NCBI GenBank assembly: GCA_965197675.1
Contig: OZ240221.1
Location: forward strand, 2,542,001-2,606,000
DNA length: 64,000 nucleotides
Origin: G965197675 sp965197675
Lineage (GTDB): Bacteria; Chloroflexota; Dehalococcoidia; Plut-88900
Direction: 5' to 3'
Shown: in pieces, positions 44,142 through 53,543 of the stretch
How the letters are laid out: the number at the start of each line of letters is the position of its first letter
Position numbering within the stretch: position 1 is the stretch's first letter
The notes under the pieces: model-generated
What the model saw: only the letters and a program-made list of their open reading frames with translations
Database searches by the model: none
Told to the model about the DNA's origin: nothing
Translations under genes and position numbers: made by a program

Positions 44142-45341
44142 CTACACTTTCACCGAAAGAAACCGGCTGAAGACCTCGTTGCCCAATAGTCGACCTCGTT
44201 GGGTCAGCCGCAGTGTTCCATCTTCCTGAACCAACAACCCCGACTCCTTCAATCCATCGATTTCGATCCCGTATATCGACTTCATGTCTCTACCAAACCG
44301 GCCGTAAAAATCGCTGTGGCTAACACCCTCGCCCAATCTTAGCCCCAGCATCATCGTTTCTGCTATCTCCAGAGTGTCGTAGATAGTCTCTATCTGGTCT
44401 ATTGGAGAAGCCCGTCGGACGGTCTCCTCTGAGATGGGTAGGCCAACTGTTTCTGCCTCCCATTTTGAAGCCAGCTCCTGCACACGCTCTATATACCTCC
44501 AGGGTTTTTTCTCATCGGAGAAGCGGAAACCACCGTAGTATGAATGAGCCCCTGCCCCAAGCCCCAGATAGGGCTGGTTCCGCCAGTAAACCAGGTTATG
44601 CTGGCACTCGTGGCCGGGCTTTGCCCAGTTCGAGATCTCGTAGTGCAGATATCCGAATCGCTCCAGGGTCTCCTCTGCATGGAGGTACATGTCCGCAGCA
44701 AGGTCGGCATCCTGCTCCGGAACGGCTCCCCTCTCCACCTTCGCCCACAACGGAGTGCCCTCCTCCAGGGTCAAGGCATAGAGAGAAAGATGTTCCGGGA
44801 CCAACTCCGAGGCCTGTGAGAGGGACTCCTCCCACTCTTCTAACGACTGGTGGGGCAGCCCATACATCAGATCGATGTTGATGCTGCGAAATCCCGCTTC
44901 CCTCGCCATACCAAAGGCACGGATAGCCTTCTGAGCGGAGTGGCGCCGAGTTAGAGCTATCAGGTGCCTGTCCTTGAAGCTCTGCACCCCGATGCTCAGG
45001 CGGTTCACACCCGTCTCCAAGAGTCCTTTCAGCAACGGGATAGTTAGATCGTCGGGATTAGCCTCGACGGTGATTTCAGCATTTGCATCCAAGCTGAAAG
45101 CGTTGGAACATCCTTGAAGGATGCGTCGAGTCTGGTCCAACGGCAGATACGAAGGCGTGCCACCGCCGAAGAACACAGTCCCTATTTTCATTTTCCTACC
45201 GGTGAGTCGGCCCCAGAGAGATATCTCTTTCGTCAGGGAAGCCACGTACGCAGGAATCATGTCCTCGATTCCCGCGTACGTATTGAAATCACAGTAATTG
45301 CATTTGGTGGCGCAGAAAGGTACGTGGAGATACAGTCCCAT
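44142..45341 (-). CDS. hemW: Radical SAM protein, HemW-like (coproporphyrinogen III oxidase-like)
   Basis: About 399 residues from ATG 45341, chosen because AAGAGGAG lies just upstream; an earlier in-frame start at 45380 adds 13 residues. Radical SAM motif CATKCNYCDF (CxxxCxxC), then GGGTPSYLPLDQTRRIL and EITVEANPDDLT. The Cys after the motif that distinguishes true HemN is not evident, so this is more likely the heme chaperone HemW. Downstream of holA. Confidence 0.87.
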   Translation of the reverse strand: MGLYLHVPFCATKCNYCDFNTYAGIEDMIPAYVASLTKEISLWGRLTGRKMKIGTVFFGGGTPSYLPLDQTRRILQGCSNAFSLDANAEITVEANPDDLTIPLLKGLLETGVNRLSIGVQSFKDRHLIALTRRHSAQKAIRAFGMAREAGFRSINIDLMYGLPHQSLEEWEESLSQASELVPEHLSLYALTLEEGTPLWAKVERGAVPEQDADLAADMYLHAEETLERFGYLHYEISNWAKPGHECQHNLVYWRNQPYLGLGAGAHSYYGGFRFSDEKKPWRYIERVQELASKWEAETVGLPISEETVRRASPIDQIETIYDTLEIAETMMLGLRLGEGVSHSDFYGRFGRDMKSIYGIEIDGLKESGLLVQEDGTLRLTQRGRLLGNEVFSRFLSVKV

Positions 45342-45379
45342 GACTCCTCTTCCCTTTTCCGACTGACCCGTGCGCACCA

Positions 45380-46411
45380 CTACACTCGATTATAGGATTT
45401 GGAAGCGCTGGAACTTGCCAGCTTGACCACCGATAGCTCCACAGCCAGCCTTTCAGGCAGCTCACCCGTCTTGACCGCCAGATCGGCGGACAAGACCGTT
45501 TCGTAGCAGCGTATAACCTCCTCAATGTCATAGAGCGCAGCCTGGTCGAGAACCTTGTTTAGAGCGTAATCTGAAGTTACACCCAGTCGCTTGCCCATCT
45601 CGCTCCCTGATACGCCCACTCGTTCCAGGTCTCTGGCCAGAGCGATCAACCGAAACTGTCTTCCCAACATCGTCAAGATATAGGAGGCCGATGCGCCGGT
45701 TTGGAACAGTCGATGGAGCTCCCTGGTTGCCTTCTGTGCTCTACCCTCCACCACCGCATCGACCAAGGCGAAGATGTTACCCTCTCGGGCGCCTGCTACC
45801 ATCCGCTGCACGTCCTCATCGGTGATCGGACGACTCCCGACGTATAAGAGGAGCTTGTCTATCTCGCTGGACAGTGCCCAGAGAGATGACCCTGTTGACT
45901 CCACCAGAAGCTTGACAGCCGATGGAGAGATACTGCCATCTTCTTGAGTCACCCTTGCCTTGACCCACGATTGCAGTCTGGAGCCCTTCGGCGGGATGAA
46001 CTGGGATACCTGGGCCAAAGGCACCAGGGCCTTCAGAAGGGGATTATCGACAGCTACATTATCTTCGTTTAACACCAATACGGCGGTTTCGGGCATGGAC
46101 CGTATCATGTCCGGCATGCTGCTCCACCCTTCCAAATCTTGTTTCTTTCCCTTGGAGGCAGATCCTCTCTTCTTGCCCGACCTCCCCGGGCCGTTCCATC
46201 GAGTCAAGAGCCCCTCGACCACTACCAGACGATGCTTGCTCAAGAAGGGAATCGTATTACAGACGGCTGCCAGGTCCTCCAGAGTTAGCTCCTTACCCTC
46301 CAATATCGTCGTGTTGGTGGCCAGCTCCTCCTCTGTCCCCAGGCTGGACTTCAGCTTGTTTAGCGCCTCTCGACGAGAGAAGTCGTCATCGCCATGAAGT
46401 ATATACAGCAA
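45380..46411 (-). CDS. holA: DNA polymerase III delta subunit
   Basis: 343 residues, TTG start. Clamp-loader subunit: N-terminal LYILHGDDDFSRREALNKLK, a central FIPPKGSRLQSWVKARV, and a C-terminal helical domain around RELHRLFQTGASASYILTML. Opens the sliding clamp together with DnaX and HolB. Starts 6 bp after an MFS gene stop, an odd but clear co-directional arrangement. Confidence 0.88.
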   Translation of the reverse strand: MLYILHGDDDFSRREALNKLKSSLGTEEELATNTTILEGKELTLEDLAAVCNTIPFLSKHRLVVVEGLLTRWNGPGRSGKKRGSASKGKKQDLEGWSSMPDMIRSMPETAVLVLNEDNVAVDNPLLKALVPLAQVSQFIPPKGSRLQSWVKARVTQEDGSISPSAVKLLVESTGSSLWALSSEIDKLLLYVGSRPITDEDVQRMVAGAREGNIFALVDAVVEGRAQKATRELHRLFQTGASASYILTMLGRQFRLIALARDLERVGVSGSEMGKRLGVTSDYALNKVLDQAALYDIEEVIRCYETVLSADLAVKTGELPERLAVELSVVKLASSSASKSYNRV

Positions 46412-46417
46412 GGGACT

Positions 46418-47737
46418 CTAACCTTTCATCACCATAGAGTAATGCCGCTCTTCTCTCCCAATCGGCGGCGCCTCTGGCTTCTTCGCTATGAGTAGAAGCA
46501 GCGCTCCGAATACAAACCCCCCCAGGAAGACTATAAAGGCGTTTCGATAGTCGCCAGTTGCGTCGAACATATAGGAGCCAAAGAGGGGAGCGCCTGCTGT
46601 CGATATTACATTGGTCAGTGTAACGAACCCTTTGATAGTTCCCAAGAAGGCGCGGCCAAAATAGTTGGCCCAGACCAGGGAGATAAGCAAGTCGATTCCT
46701 GCTGTTCCAACACCGAAGATGACGGCATAAGTGAAAGCGGCTGGCACGCTGACGTTGATCAGGAATATCATCCCTATGGCACACAACAGCATCATGGATA
46801 TAGTCGAGTACCTAGCATCAAATCGATCCGCCAAGAATACCCACGGCACCATCCCTATCAGGGAAAAGACGGCAAACACCGTCACAGCAGCAACGGCAAT
46901 CTCATCGTTGGGCAGCTCATCTTCCAGGTAGGCCACCTGGTTCACTAAGACTCCCAGCAGGCCCCCCAGGCCCAGGTTATTGCACAACAAGATCAGCCAG
47001 AAGGACTGGGTTTTCATGGCTAGCTTGAGAGTCCAGGCTGTCTCCGGGTCTCCATCGTGGCCTTCGATTGTTTCCGAACCCACGTGTGGAGTAGGATATG
47101 CCTCTCCATCGGGTCTCAGCCCCATGTCTTCCGGCCGTCCACGCATCAACAGACCGTGAGTGGGAATGAAAATCACTGCCGTCGAGATACCCAAGATCAG
47201 CCAGGCAGAGCGCCATTCTACCGTCGAAATCAGTGCTTGGGTCAACGGAGTAAACACCAGCCCTGCCACGGGTATTCCCATGAGACTCAAGGCAAGTACC
47301 TGACCTCTTCTCCTTATAAACCACTTGGGAACAGTACTGGAGGCCAACATAAATGGAGGGTGGTGGAACAGAGAACCTGCCACAACACCAAGAAGGATAT
47401 ACACCTGCCACAGCTGTTGGACCTCGCTCATCAAAGCGATGCCCACAGAGCCCGTGATGCCCATGATAACAGTCACGATTCGAGCACCATGTTTGGTATC
47501 TAGAAGAGAACCCACCCACGGACCGGTCAGCGTGGAAAAAACTATACCGATGGTGAATGCCCAGACTATCTCCGTTCGGGTGAAGCCCAGTGACGAGTCC
47601 CCGGTCATCGGCTTGATGAAGACCGCCAGCGAGTACGTGCCGATGCCGACGCCCATCAGGTTGCTGAGAAACCCCAGACCAACTATCCACCAGCCGTGAA
47701 AGAATCTGCCTCTTCTGGCTACCGATACCTGCTCCAA
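46418..47737 (-). CDS. MFS transporter, monocarboxylate-type, copy 1
   Basis: 439 residues, TTG start, about 12 membrane helices. Starts FFHGWWIVGLGFLSNLMGVG, as in OFA/MCT-type carriers, with the cytoplasmic loop LDTKHGARIVTVIMG and KWFIRRRGQVLALSLMG in helix 4-5. A central loop of about 30 polar residues (DMGLRPDGEAYPTPHVGSET) follows. A carboxylic acid substrate is plausible but not proven. First of three related copies. Confidence 0.85.
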   Translation of the reverse strand: MEQVSVARRGRFFHGWWIVGLGFLSNLMGVGIGTYSLAVFIKPMTGDSSLGFTRTEIVWAFTIGIVFSTLTGPWVGSLLDTKHGARIVTVIMGITGSVGIALMSEVQQLWQVYILLGVVAGSLFHHPPFMLASSTVPKWFIRRRGQVLALSLMGIPVAGLVFTPLTQALISTVEWRSAWLILGISTAVIFIPTHGLLMRGRPEDMGLRPDGEAYPTPHVGSETIEGHDGDPETAWTLKLAMKTQSFWLILLCNNLGLGGLLGVLVNQVAYLEDELPNDEIAVAAVTVFAVFSLIGMVPWVFLADRFDARYSTISMMLLCAIGMIFLINVSVPAAFTYAVIFGVGTAGIDLLISLVWANYFGRAFLGTIKGFVTLTNVISTAGAPLFGSYMFDATGDYRNAFIVFLGGFVFGALLLLIAKKPEAPPIGREERHYSMVMKG

Positions 47738-47830
47738 CGCTAACCTTCACCCTTAATAGAGTTGAGACCCATGTTAGCACAGCATACTAAGAAATAATGC
47801 ATCCCTGTGAGGCTCCTGACGAATGGTTTC

Positions 47831-49183
47831 TCAGGCTGTAACCAAAGACCTCCCCATCGATTGAGGGGGGGCCGGGCTCCTCAGTAGAAAGAGCAACACC
47901 GCACTCAGTGAAAAGCCTGCCAGAAAAACCATGAAGGCGTTTCGATAATCGCCGGTCGCATCGAACATGAAGGATGCGAACAGGGGCGCTCCTGCAAAAG
48001 AGACCAGGTTGGTTACCGTTACAAAGCCCCGAATGGCTCCAAGAAAGGCGCGGCCGAAGTAGCTCGCCCACAGCAGAGAAATAAGGGGCTCTATTCCACC
48101 CCAGCCCATTCCGAAGAGGATGGCGTACACAAAAGCCAACGGCGCGTTAACACCTATCAGCGCCCCCATCCCCACAGTGCAACACGCGACCAAACCAATG
48201 GTCATATATTTGGGGGCTATACGGTTTGCCAGTACAGCCGGAGGGAGTTTCCCCACTATAGTAGCCAGGAAGAACACCGTAACGGCAGCTACGGCCAGGG
48301 TATCGTTGGCTAGCTCATCTTCCAGATACGCTACGTGGTTCACCAACACCCCTATGCCGCCTGCCAGGCTAATGTTATAGGTCAGCAGCAGTAACCAGAA
48401 GGGCAGAGTTCTCATCGCCGCCTTCATCGTCCAAGAGATCTCGGGGTCAGACACGTCGTTGGATGATTGTGGGCCTTCCAGCACCGGCCTTGGATATTCC
48501 ACCCCGTCCGGGTACAGACCTATGTCCTCGGGGCTTCTTCGCATCCACAATCCATGTGCCGGCACTATTATCACAGCCATCGAGATACCAAGGATGACCC
48601 ATGACGTCCTCCAACCAAAGGCTGAAATTAACGCATCGACGATTGGCACAAAGACCAGACCCCCTATGGACAATCCCAGGCTACCCAGGGCCAAGGCCAC
48701 CCCTCGGCGCCTGATAAACCATTTGGATATGGTGGTTGAGGTGATGAGGAAGGGTGGATCATGAGCGAACGCGGCTACTAAGATTCCGAAGAACAGGTAA
48801 AGCTGCCACAGCTCCTGGACGGTTCCCAGGAGAGCTAATCCCACTGCCGCGGCCACCCCTATGAACACCGTTATGAGCCTGGCGCCATGCTCCTTGTCCA
48901 ACATGATGCCTATCCATGGACCCATCAACGTAGCTATCACTCCACTCACAGTAAAGGCTAACACCACCTCCGTACGAGTCCATTGGAGGGATGGGTCGTC
49001 GGTCATGGGCTTGATGAAGACGCCAAAGCCGTAGGTGGCTATTCCCACGGCAAACAAGTTATTGGTGAACCCTAAGGCGACGATCCGCCAGCCATAGAAG
49101 AGACGTTGTCTTTTGATAAGGGTGGCCCCCGTCTGCATTAGAGATACCCTGTTAGATTCGCCAACAAATGACCAAAGAGCCAT
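47831..49183 (-). CDS. MFS transporter, monocarboxylate-type, copy 2
   Basis: 450 residues if read from ATG 49183; ATG 49138 (435 residues) matches its paralogues' starts better. The conserved RLFYGWRIVALGFTNNLFAV, LDKEHGARLITVFIGV, KWFIRRRGVALALGSLG and DIGLYPDGVEYPRP loops mirror copy 1. Likely 12 helices. No soluble enzyme gene accompanies it. Confidence 0.85.
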   Translation of the reverse strand: MALWSFVGESNRVSLMQTGATLIKRQRLFYGWRIVALGFTNNLFAVGIATYGFGVFIKPMTDDPSLQWTRTEVVLAFTVSGVIATLMGPWIGIMLDKEHGARLITVFIGVAAAVGLALLGTVQELWQLYLFFGILVAAFAHDPPFLITSTTISKWFIRRRGVALALGSLGLSIGGLVFVPIVDALISAFGWRTSWVILGISMAVIIVPAHGLWMRRSPEDIGLYPDGVEYPRPVLEGPQSSNDVSDPEISWTMKAAMRTLPFWLLLLTYNISLAGGIGVLVNHVAYLEDELANDTLAVAAVTVFFLATIVGKLPPAVLANRIAPKYMTIGLVACCTVGMGALIGVNAPLAFVYAILFGMGWGGIEPLISLLWASYFGRAFLGAIRGFVTVTNLVSFAGAPLFASFMFDATGDYRNAFMVFLAGFSLSAVLLFLLRSPAPPQSMGRSLVTA

Positions 49184-49267
49184 CTAGCATAAGTTGGGTT
49201 GAAAATCGAGCCTCATCTTAGCATAAAGGCAGTCTCATCCCCTGAGATACCAGCTAGTCGCAGATGA

Positions 49268-50602
49268 CTACCTGCGCCTGCGAGGAGGCTTAGCAAATAG
49301 CATCAGAGCCGAAGCCAGCAGGAGGAAGGACAAGAATACGACGAAGGACACTTCGTAGCCGCCGGTGAGGTCGAACATCAGAGCAGCAAACAGGGGTGCC
49401 CCTGCCTGAGTAAGGAAGGCCACCGGCGAGGTGACGCCTCTAATCGAGCCCAGAAAAGTCCTACCATAGTAGTTTCCCCATATCAGAGCGGGCAGAGGAG
49501 ATATCCCAGACACGCCAATCCCGAAAAGAACGCCCCACAACACCAGCATCCAGAAATTGTCGGCATTCAAGAGCAGGGCAATGGCTATGGCCGGAAACGC
49601 ATACGTGAATGAAGTGGAATACCGGATGTCGATCCTATCGGCCAGGAAGGCCCAGGGCAGCTTTCCCACCAGTGACATCCCTGAGAAGATGGCAAAAGCA
49701 ATGGTTGCCTCACCCGAGGTGAAGCCATGGTCAGAATCGGTAGCATAAGCGAAAAAATTTATCAGCACGGCTAGAAATGACATGAAGCCCAAGCTGGTGC
49801 CCAAGAGAATCAGCCAGAAGGCGCGGGTTCTCGTGGCCTCTCGGATCGTCCAGGGATATTCATCCTCCCATCCTCTTCTGGGCGAGGCTCCAATGAGACC
49901 GCCGGTCGCAGCAGGATTCGATGCACCATCCGGCCGCAAGTTCAAATCCTCGGGCGTTCTTCTCATAAAGAGGAAGACCCAGGGCGTAACCAGGGCCCAC
50001 ATGGTCAAACCCAAGACTGTCCAGGCGGCCCGCCAGCTGAGACTGGAGACCAGGAGATTGGTGTAGGGGCTGATCAGAAGTCCGCTGGAGGGCAGCCCCA
50101 TACTAGCGAAAGATATGGCCATTCCCCTCTTCCTGATGAACCACTTGGACACCATGGTGGGCACAACAAGTATAGGGAAGGAGTAGAGGCCAAACACCCC
50201 GGCAACGAAGAAAAGCAACAGGAACTGCCATATCTCTCTGACCTGTCCCACTCCTATCATGGCCAGGCCTATGACAAAGGTGCCCAGGGTAGTCACCACC
50301 CTAGCGCCGTGCCTCTTGTCCAATAGAGACCCGATGTAGTGACCGAACACCGCTGCCGCCAACATGCCCAAAGTAGCGCCAGCCACTACCCAGCTGCGGT
50401 TCCAATCCAGGTCATCGCCCATAGGCTTTACGATGACGCTGAATCCCGACGAACCGATACCGGCGGACATGAGGTTTATGACGTATCCCAACGCTACTAT
50501 CCGCCAGCCGTAGAAGAAGGCTGTTTTCCCGGTAGTATTCGAAATAGCTGCCCTCCCCATATCTATGCCAAGTCCGTCCCGATGACATTGGCATGTTATC
50601 AC
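49268..50602 (-). CDS. MFS transporter, monocarboxylate-type, copy 3
   Basis: 444 residues from GTG 50602; an in-frame ATG lies at 50560. FFYGWRIVALGYVINLMSAG, LDKRHGARVVTTLGTFV, KWFIRKRGMAISFASMG and DLNLRPDGASNPAA correspond to the same places in copies 1 and 2, but the sequence is more diverged. Ends in a basic tail, KPPRRRR. Confidence 0.85.
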   Translation of the reverse strand: MITCQCHRDGLGIDMGRAAISNTTGKTAFFYGWRIVALGYVINLMSAGIGSSGFSVIVKPMGDDLDWNRSWVVAGATLGMLAAAVFGHYIGSLLDKRHGARVVTTLGTFVIGLAMIGVGQVREIWQFLLLFFVAGVFGLYSFPILVVPTMVSKWFIRKRGMAISFASMGLPSSGLLISPYTNLLVSSLSWRAAWTVLGLTMWALVTPWVFLFMRRTPEDLNLRPDGASNPAATGGLIGASPRRGWEDEYPWTIREATRTRAFWLILLGTSLGFMSFLAVLINFFAYATDSDHGFTSGEATIAFAIFSGMSLVGKLPWAFLADRIDIRYSTSFTYAFPAIAIALLLNADNFWMLVLWGVLFGIGVSGISPLPALIWGNYYGRTFLGSIRGVTSPVAFLTQAGAPLFAALMFDLTGGYEVSFVVFLSFLLLASALMLFAKPPRRRR

Positions 50603-50639
50603 AACCTCTTAAGGCCTCTCCCTAGATGACCCTGTTCCA

Positions 50640-51044
50640 GAAGTCCCCACCGGGGGAGTCCAGAGAGAAACTTCCCTCTGGCAGGGAGTCTGGGGGATGT
50701 GCCCCCACATACAAAAACCTACCAGGGCGGACGGGTGAGCCCAACGCGGTTGCCTTTCTGAGACAGACTCTTACAGAGCCTCCACCCGTCATTACCGTGC
50801 TTGACGCGGAAATCCAGCCGAGAGGTGCTGCACGGAGGGATTTCCCCCTCTCACTTCCTTCCCTTCGACTACGCTCAGGGTAAACTTTAAGCTCAGGGTG
50901 AGCGGGTATCTCTTTTACCCCGCTTATGGTGAGCCTAGAGTTTATCCTGAGTTTACCGAAGAGAACCACGTGGGTGGGAGGGACCAACACCTTCGCCTTC
51001 CCCCGAGGAAAAACGAGCCGGGGCATTTTGGGGGCTGGACCTCG
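50640..51044. repeat. Repeat island before the YchF-like gene
   Basis: No gene. Contains ATACAAAAACCTACCAGGGC (about 50708-50727), a degenerate palindrome ATTACCGTG-CTTGA-CGCGGAAAT (50791-50813), GGTGCTGCACGGAGGGATTT (about 50824-50843), GGTGAGCCTAGAGTTTATCC and GGACCAACACCTTCGCC. The stretch 50788-51000 runs parallel to 52960-53150 and to 43774-43945. Confidence 0.75.
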
Positions 51045-51074
51045 TTGACACCCCACGCCCTAGCCGCCTACAAT
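51045..51074 (+). promoter_or_regulatory. Putative promoter of the YchF-like gene
   Basis: TTGACA (51045-51050), 18-bp spacer, TACAAT (51069-51074), 37 bp before the TTG start at 51112. Confidence 0.65.
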
Positions 51075-51111
51075 CCTTCCTAGTCTCACATAGGATTATC
51101 GGGCAGATCCA

Positions 51112-52212
51112 TTGGACGTTGGCATCATAGGGTTAACCGGGAGTGGAAAGACCACCATCTTCAACTACCTCACCGGAGGCCGCGCCGAGCCTTCCTCCTA
51201 CGGGCCATCGGGTGATCAGGTCAACGTCGGCGTCGCCAAAGTGCCAGACCCTAGACTGCAAGGGCTGGCCGGCATCTTTCAACCCAAGCGCCTGGTTCCA
51301 GCCGAGGTTCGTTACGTGGACGTACCCTTCGCCCCTGGAGAGCTGGGCAAGAGTGAAGGATTCAAAGGCGTGCTGCTCGATCAGCTCAGCAAGGTCGACG
51401 CCCTGCTTCACGTCGTCAGAAGCTTCAAAGACCCATCCGTCCCTCATATCGAGGGCAGCATAGACCCTAAAAGGGACGTCGACGCCATGAATCTGGAGCT
51501 GACCTATTCAGACCTGGCAATTCTCGAGCGGAGGCGAGAGAGGATAGAGCTTTCCTTGAAAGGAGCAGCGTCCTCTGAAAGAGAAGCTCTTCTAAAAGAG
51601 CGAGGCCTGATCGATAAGATTGAGAATGGGCTGGAAAGAGGTGTGGGCATACTGGAGCAGTCTCTCACCCCGGAAGAACACAAGACCCTGCGCAACTACC
51701 AGTTCCTAATGGCCAAACCCATGCTTCTAGTGCCGAATATCGGGGAACAAGAGCTCCCAAGGTCTACGGAGATGGAGCAGGAGTTGAAAGCGCAATACTC
51801 TCGGCAGAGTGTCAAAGTAGCGGTAGTCTCCGGAAAGTTGGAGCATGAGCTTTCCCAGTTGGATGAGGCCGACGCTCAAATCTTCCGCTCGGCTATGGAG
51901 GCCGGAGAGCCGGCAATCGACCGAATACTAACCCTTTCCTACCAAGTTCTGGGCCTCATCTCCTTTTTCACTACTGCGTCTGGAGAGGTCAAGGCGTGGT
52001 CTGTTCCCTCTGATACCGAGGCGGCAAGGGCGGCTGGCAAGATTCACTCCGACATGGAGCGAGGCTTCATCCGGGCTGAGGTCATCGGCTACCATGACCT
52101 CGCCCAGTGTGGCAGCACGGCCGAGGCCAAGAAACGAGGGCTGCTGCGTCTGGAGGGCAAGAATTACAAAGTACAGGACGGAGACGTCATCACCTTCCTG
52201 TTCAACGTATAG
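51112..52212 (+). CDS. ychF: YchF/Obg-like ATPase with an altered P-loop
   Basis: 366 residues, TTG start. Starts MDVGIIGLTGSGKTTIFNYL: the family normally has GxPNVGKS; here it reads GLTGSGKT. The switch region VRYVDVPFAPGELGKSEGFK, the hydrophobic LSKVDALLHVVRSFKDPSVP and a coiled-coil middle (LAILERRRERIELSLKG) follow. The C-terminal TGS domain is complete: SFFTTASGEVKAWSVP, AEVIGYHDLAQCGS and VQDGDVITFLFNV. YchF binds ATP/GTP and ribosomes; this divergent version may differ in nucleotide choice. Confidence 0.83.
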   Translation: MDVGIIGLTGSGKTTIFNYLTGGRAEPSSYGPSGDQVNVGVAKVPDPRLQGLAGIFQPKRLVPAEVRYVDVPFAPGELGKSEGFKGVLLDQLSKVDALLHVVRSFKDPSVPHIEGSIDPKRDVDAMNLELTYSDLAILERRRERIELSLKGAASSEREALLKERGLIDKIENGLERGVGILEQSLTPEEHKTLRNYQFLMAKPMLLVPNIGEQELPRSTEMEQELKAQYSRQSVKVAVVSGKLEHELSQLDEADAQIFRSAMEAGEPAIDRILTLSYQVLGLISFFTTASGEVKAWSVPSDTEAARAAGKIHSDMERGFIRAEVIGYHDLAQCGSTAEAKKRGLLRLEGKNYKVQDGDVITFLFNV

Positions 52213-52848
52213 CTAATCCAGCGCCTCTGGGGTAAAGCGGCCCGCCTTCACCTCCTCTATCAAGCCCTCCAGTCCCGTTATCCTCTTCTCGAAACGGGTG
52301 GCATATCGCCCGATGTCATGGGCCTGATGAGCATCGCTGGTTCCTATGCCCTTCAACCTTAGCCTGCTGGCTATCTCCTCGGAAAAGCAGTTCTGTCGAT
52401 CCGAGCTGCGGCCGTTGAGCACCTCCACGCCATCCACCATCGAGAATATGGAGTTGCCGCAAGCCTTCTTCAAAGATTCCTCGTAGACTGCGGGGTCGCT
52501 AATCTCGGCTATGAACCGTCGCCTGTGAGGGTGCGCTATGACCATGGCTCCACCCCTTCGATCCACCATGTCCTTGACGAACTCAGGACGGTGCATGCCA
52601 AAGACGTATCTCTCCAGCCCAAAGACCAACAGGTGACCCTGCTCAGTGTTGATCTCGACGCCGGGAATGACCAGGAATTTCATGTGCCTGCCCAGCTGGA
52701 TAAGAGCCTTGGGGTCCCAGAAGAAATCGTGCTCGGTGATGGCGATCCCATCCAGGCCGGCCTTCTTAGCGCCTTCGACTAGCTGCTCGGGACTCAACAG
52801 GCTATCGTCGGAGTAGCGGGAGGTATGGTTGTGGAGATCGATAAGCAT
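52213..52848 (-). CDS. PHP-domain metal-dependent phosphoesterase
   Basis: 211 residues. Metal-binding N-terminal motif DLHNHTSRYSDDSLLSPEQL, then GLDGIAITEHDFFWD, VIPGVEINTEQGHLLVFGLE, and VIAHPHRRRF and GTSDAHQAHDIGRYATRF at the C-terminus. All the usual His/Asp ligands are there. Phosphoesterase substrate unknown. Convergent with the YchF-like gene; their stops touch. Confidence 0.87.
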   Translation of the reverse strand: MLIDLHNHTSRYSDDSLLSPEQLVEGAKKAGLDGIAITEHDFFWDPKALIQLGRHMKFLVIPGVEINTEQGHLLVFGLERYVFGMHRPEFVKDMVDRRGGAMVIAHPHRRRFIAEISDPAVYEESLKKACGNSIFSMVDGVEVLNGRSSDRQNCFSEEIASRLRLKGIGTSDAHQAHDIGRYATRFEKRITGLEGLIEEVKAGRFTPEALD

Positions 52849-52899
52849 CTACGTCTATGTCATATGATAATCGTAAAGGTCAAGGCGAAGCTACAGACC

Positions 52900-53400
52900 T
52901 GGATTCCCCACCTCCAACACCCCTCCCCCCCGATGACCCTGTCCCAGAAGCCTCCACTCATCATTTCCGTGCTTGACACGGAAATCCAGCCGAGGCGTAC
53001 ACGGAGAGATGTCCCCCTCTCATTTCCTTCGACAAGCTCAGGGTGAGTGGGTATCTCTCTTACCCCCTCATGGCGAGCCTAGAGTTTATCCTGAGTTTGC
53101 CGAAGGGAACCACCTAAGCGGTAGAGACCAACACCTTCGCCTTTCTGACACAGACTCCTGCAGAGCCCCCTCTCGGCATGGAGTCCAGAGGGAAGCATCT
53201 CTCTGGCAGGGGGTTGGGCCTGTCTACCGCCAGGTAGAGGGTGAGCCCTCAAGTGAAAACCCACACTCCGACTCGTATAACCCACCTTTACGACTGATAC
53301 ATCGACTTGGAGGAGTACAGAGGGGGAGTTCCCCCTCTGACGGGGTGCTCGAGGGGTGTCCCCTCGACTTCTAACAACGTACCTGGGCGGCTGTAGGGAG
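52900..53400. repeat. Large repeat island before glyQS
   Basis: No gene. The first part reads ATTCCCCACCTCCAACA, the reverse complement of the terminal module found elsewhere. The perfect hairpin ATTTCCGTG-CTTGA-CACGGAAAT is at 52963-52985. Then CTTCGACAAGCTCAGGGTGA (53028-53047), GCGAGCCTAGAGTTTATCCT and ACCAACACCTTCGCCTTTCT. Near 53310-53360 come GAGGGGGAGTTCCCCCTC and GAGGGGTGTCCCCTC, two further dyads. Confidence 0.75.
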
Positions 53401-53474
53401 GGAAGAAATCCATCAGCATCAAAACTCAAAGAAAGGCGCAAAGTGTCACTAATGTACTGGACGAATACACAGCT

Positions 53475-53503
53475 TTGACAACCCAATTTAAACCTGATAA
53501 CTT
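53475..53503 (+). promoter_or_regulatory. Putative glyQS promoter
   Basis: TTGACA (53475-53480), 17-bp spacer, TAACTT (53498-53503). The start at 53544 follows after about 34 nt of leader. Confidence 0.45.
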
Positions 53504-53543
53504 TCCAACCAGCATCTACCCCTCTCTTCGTCATTCAGGAGAC

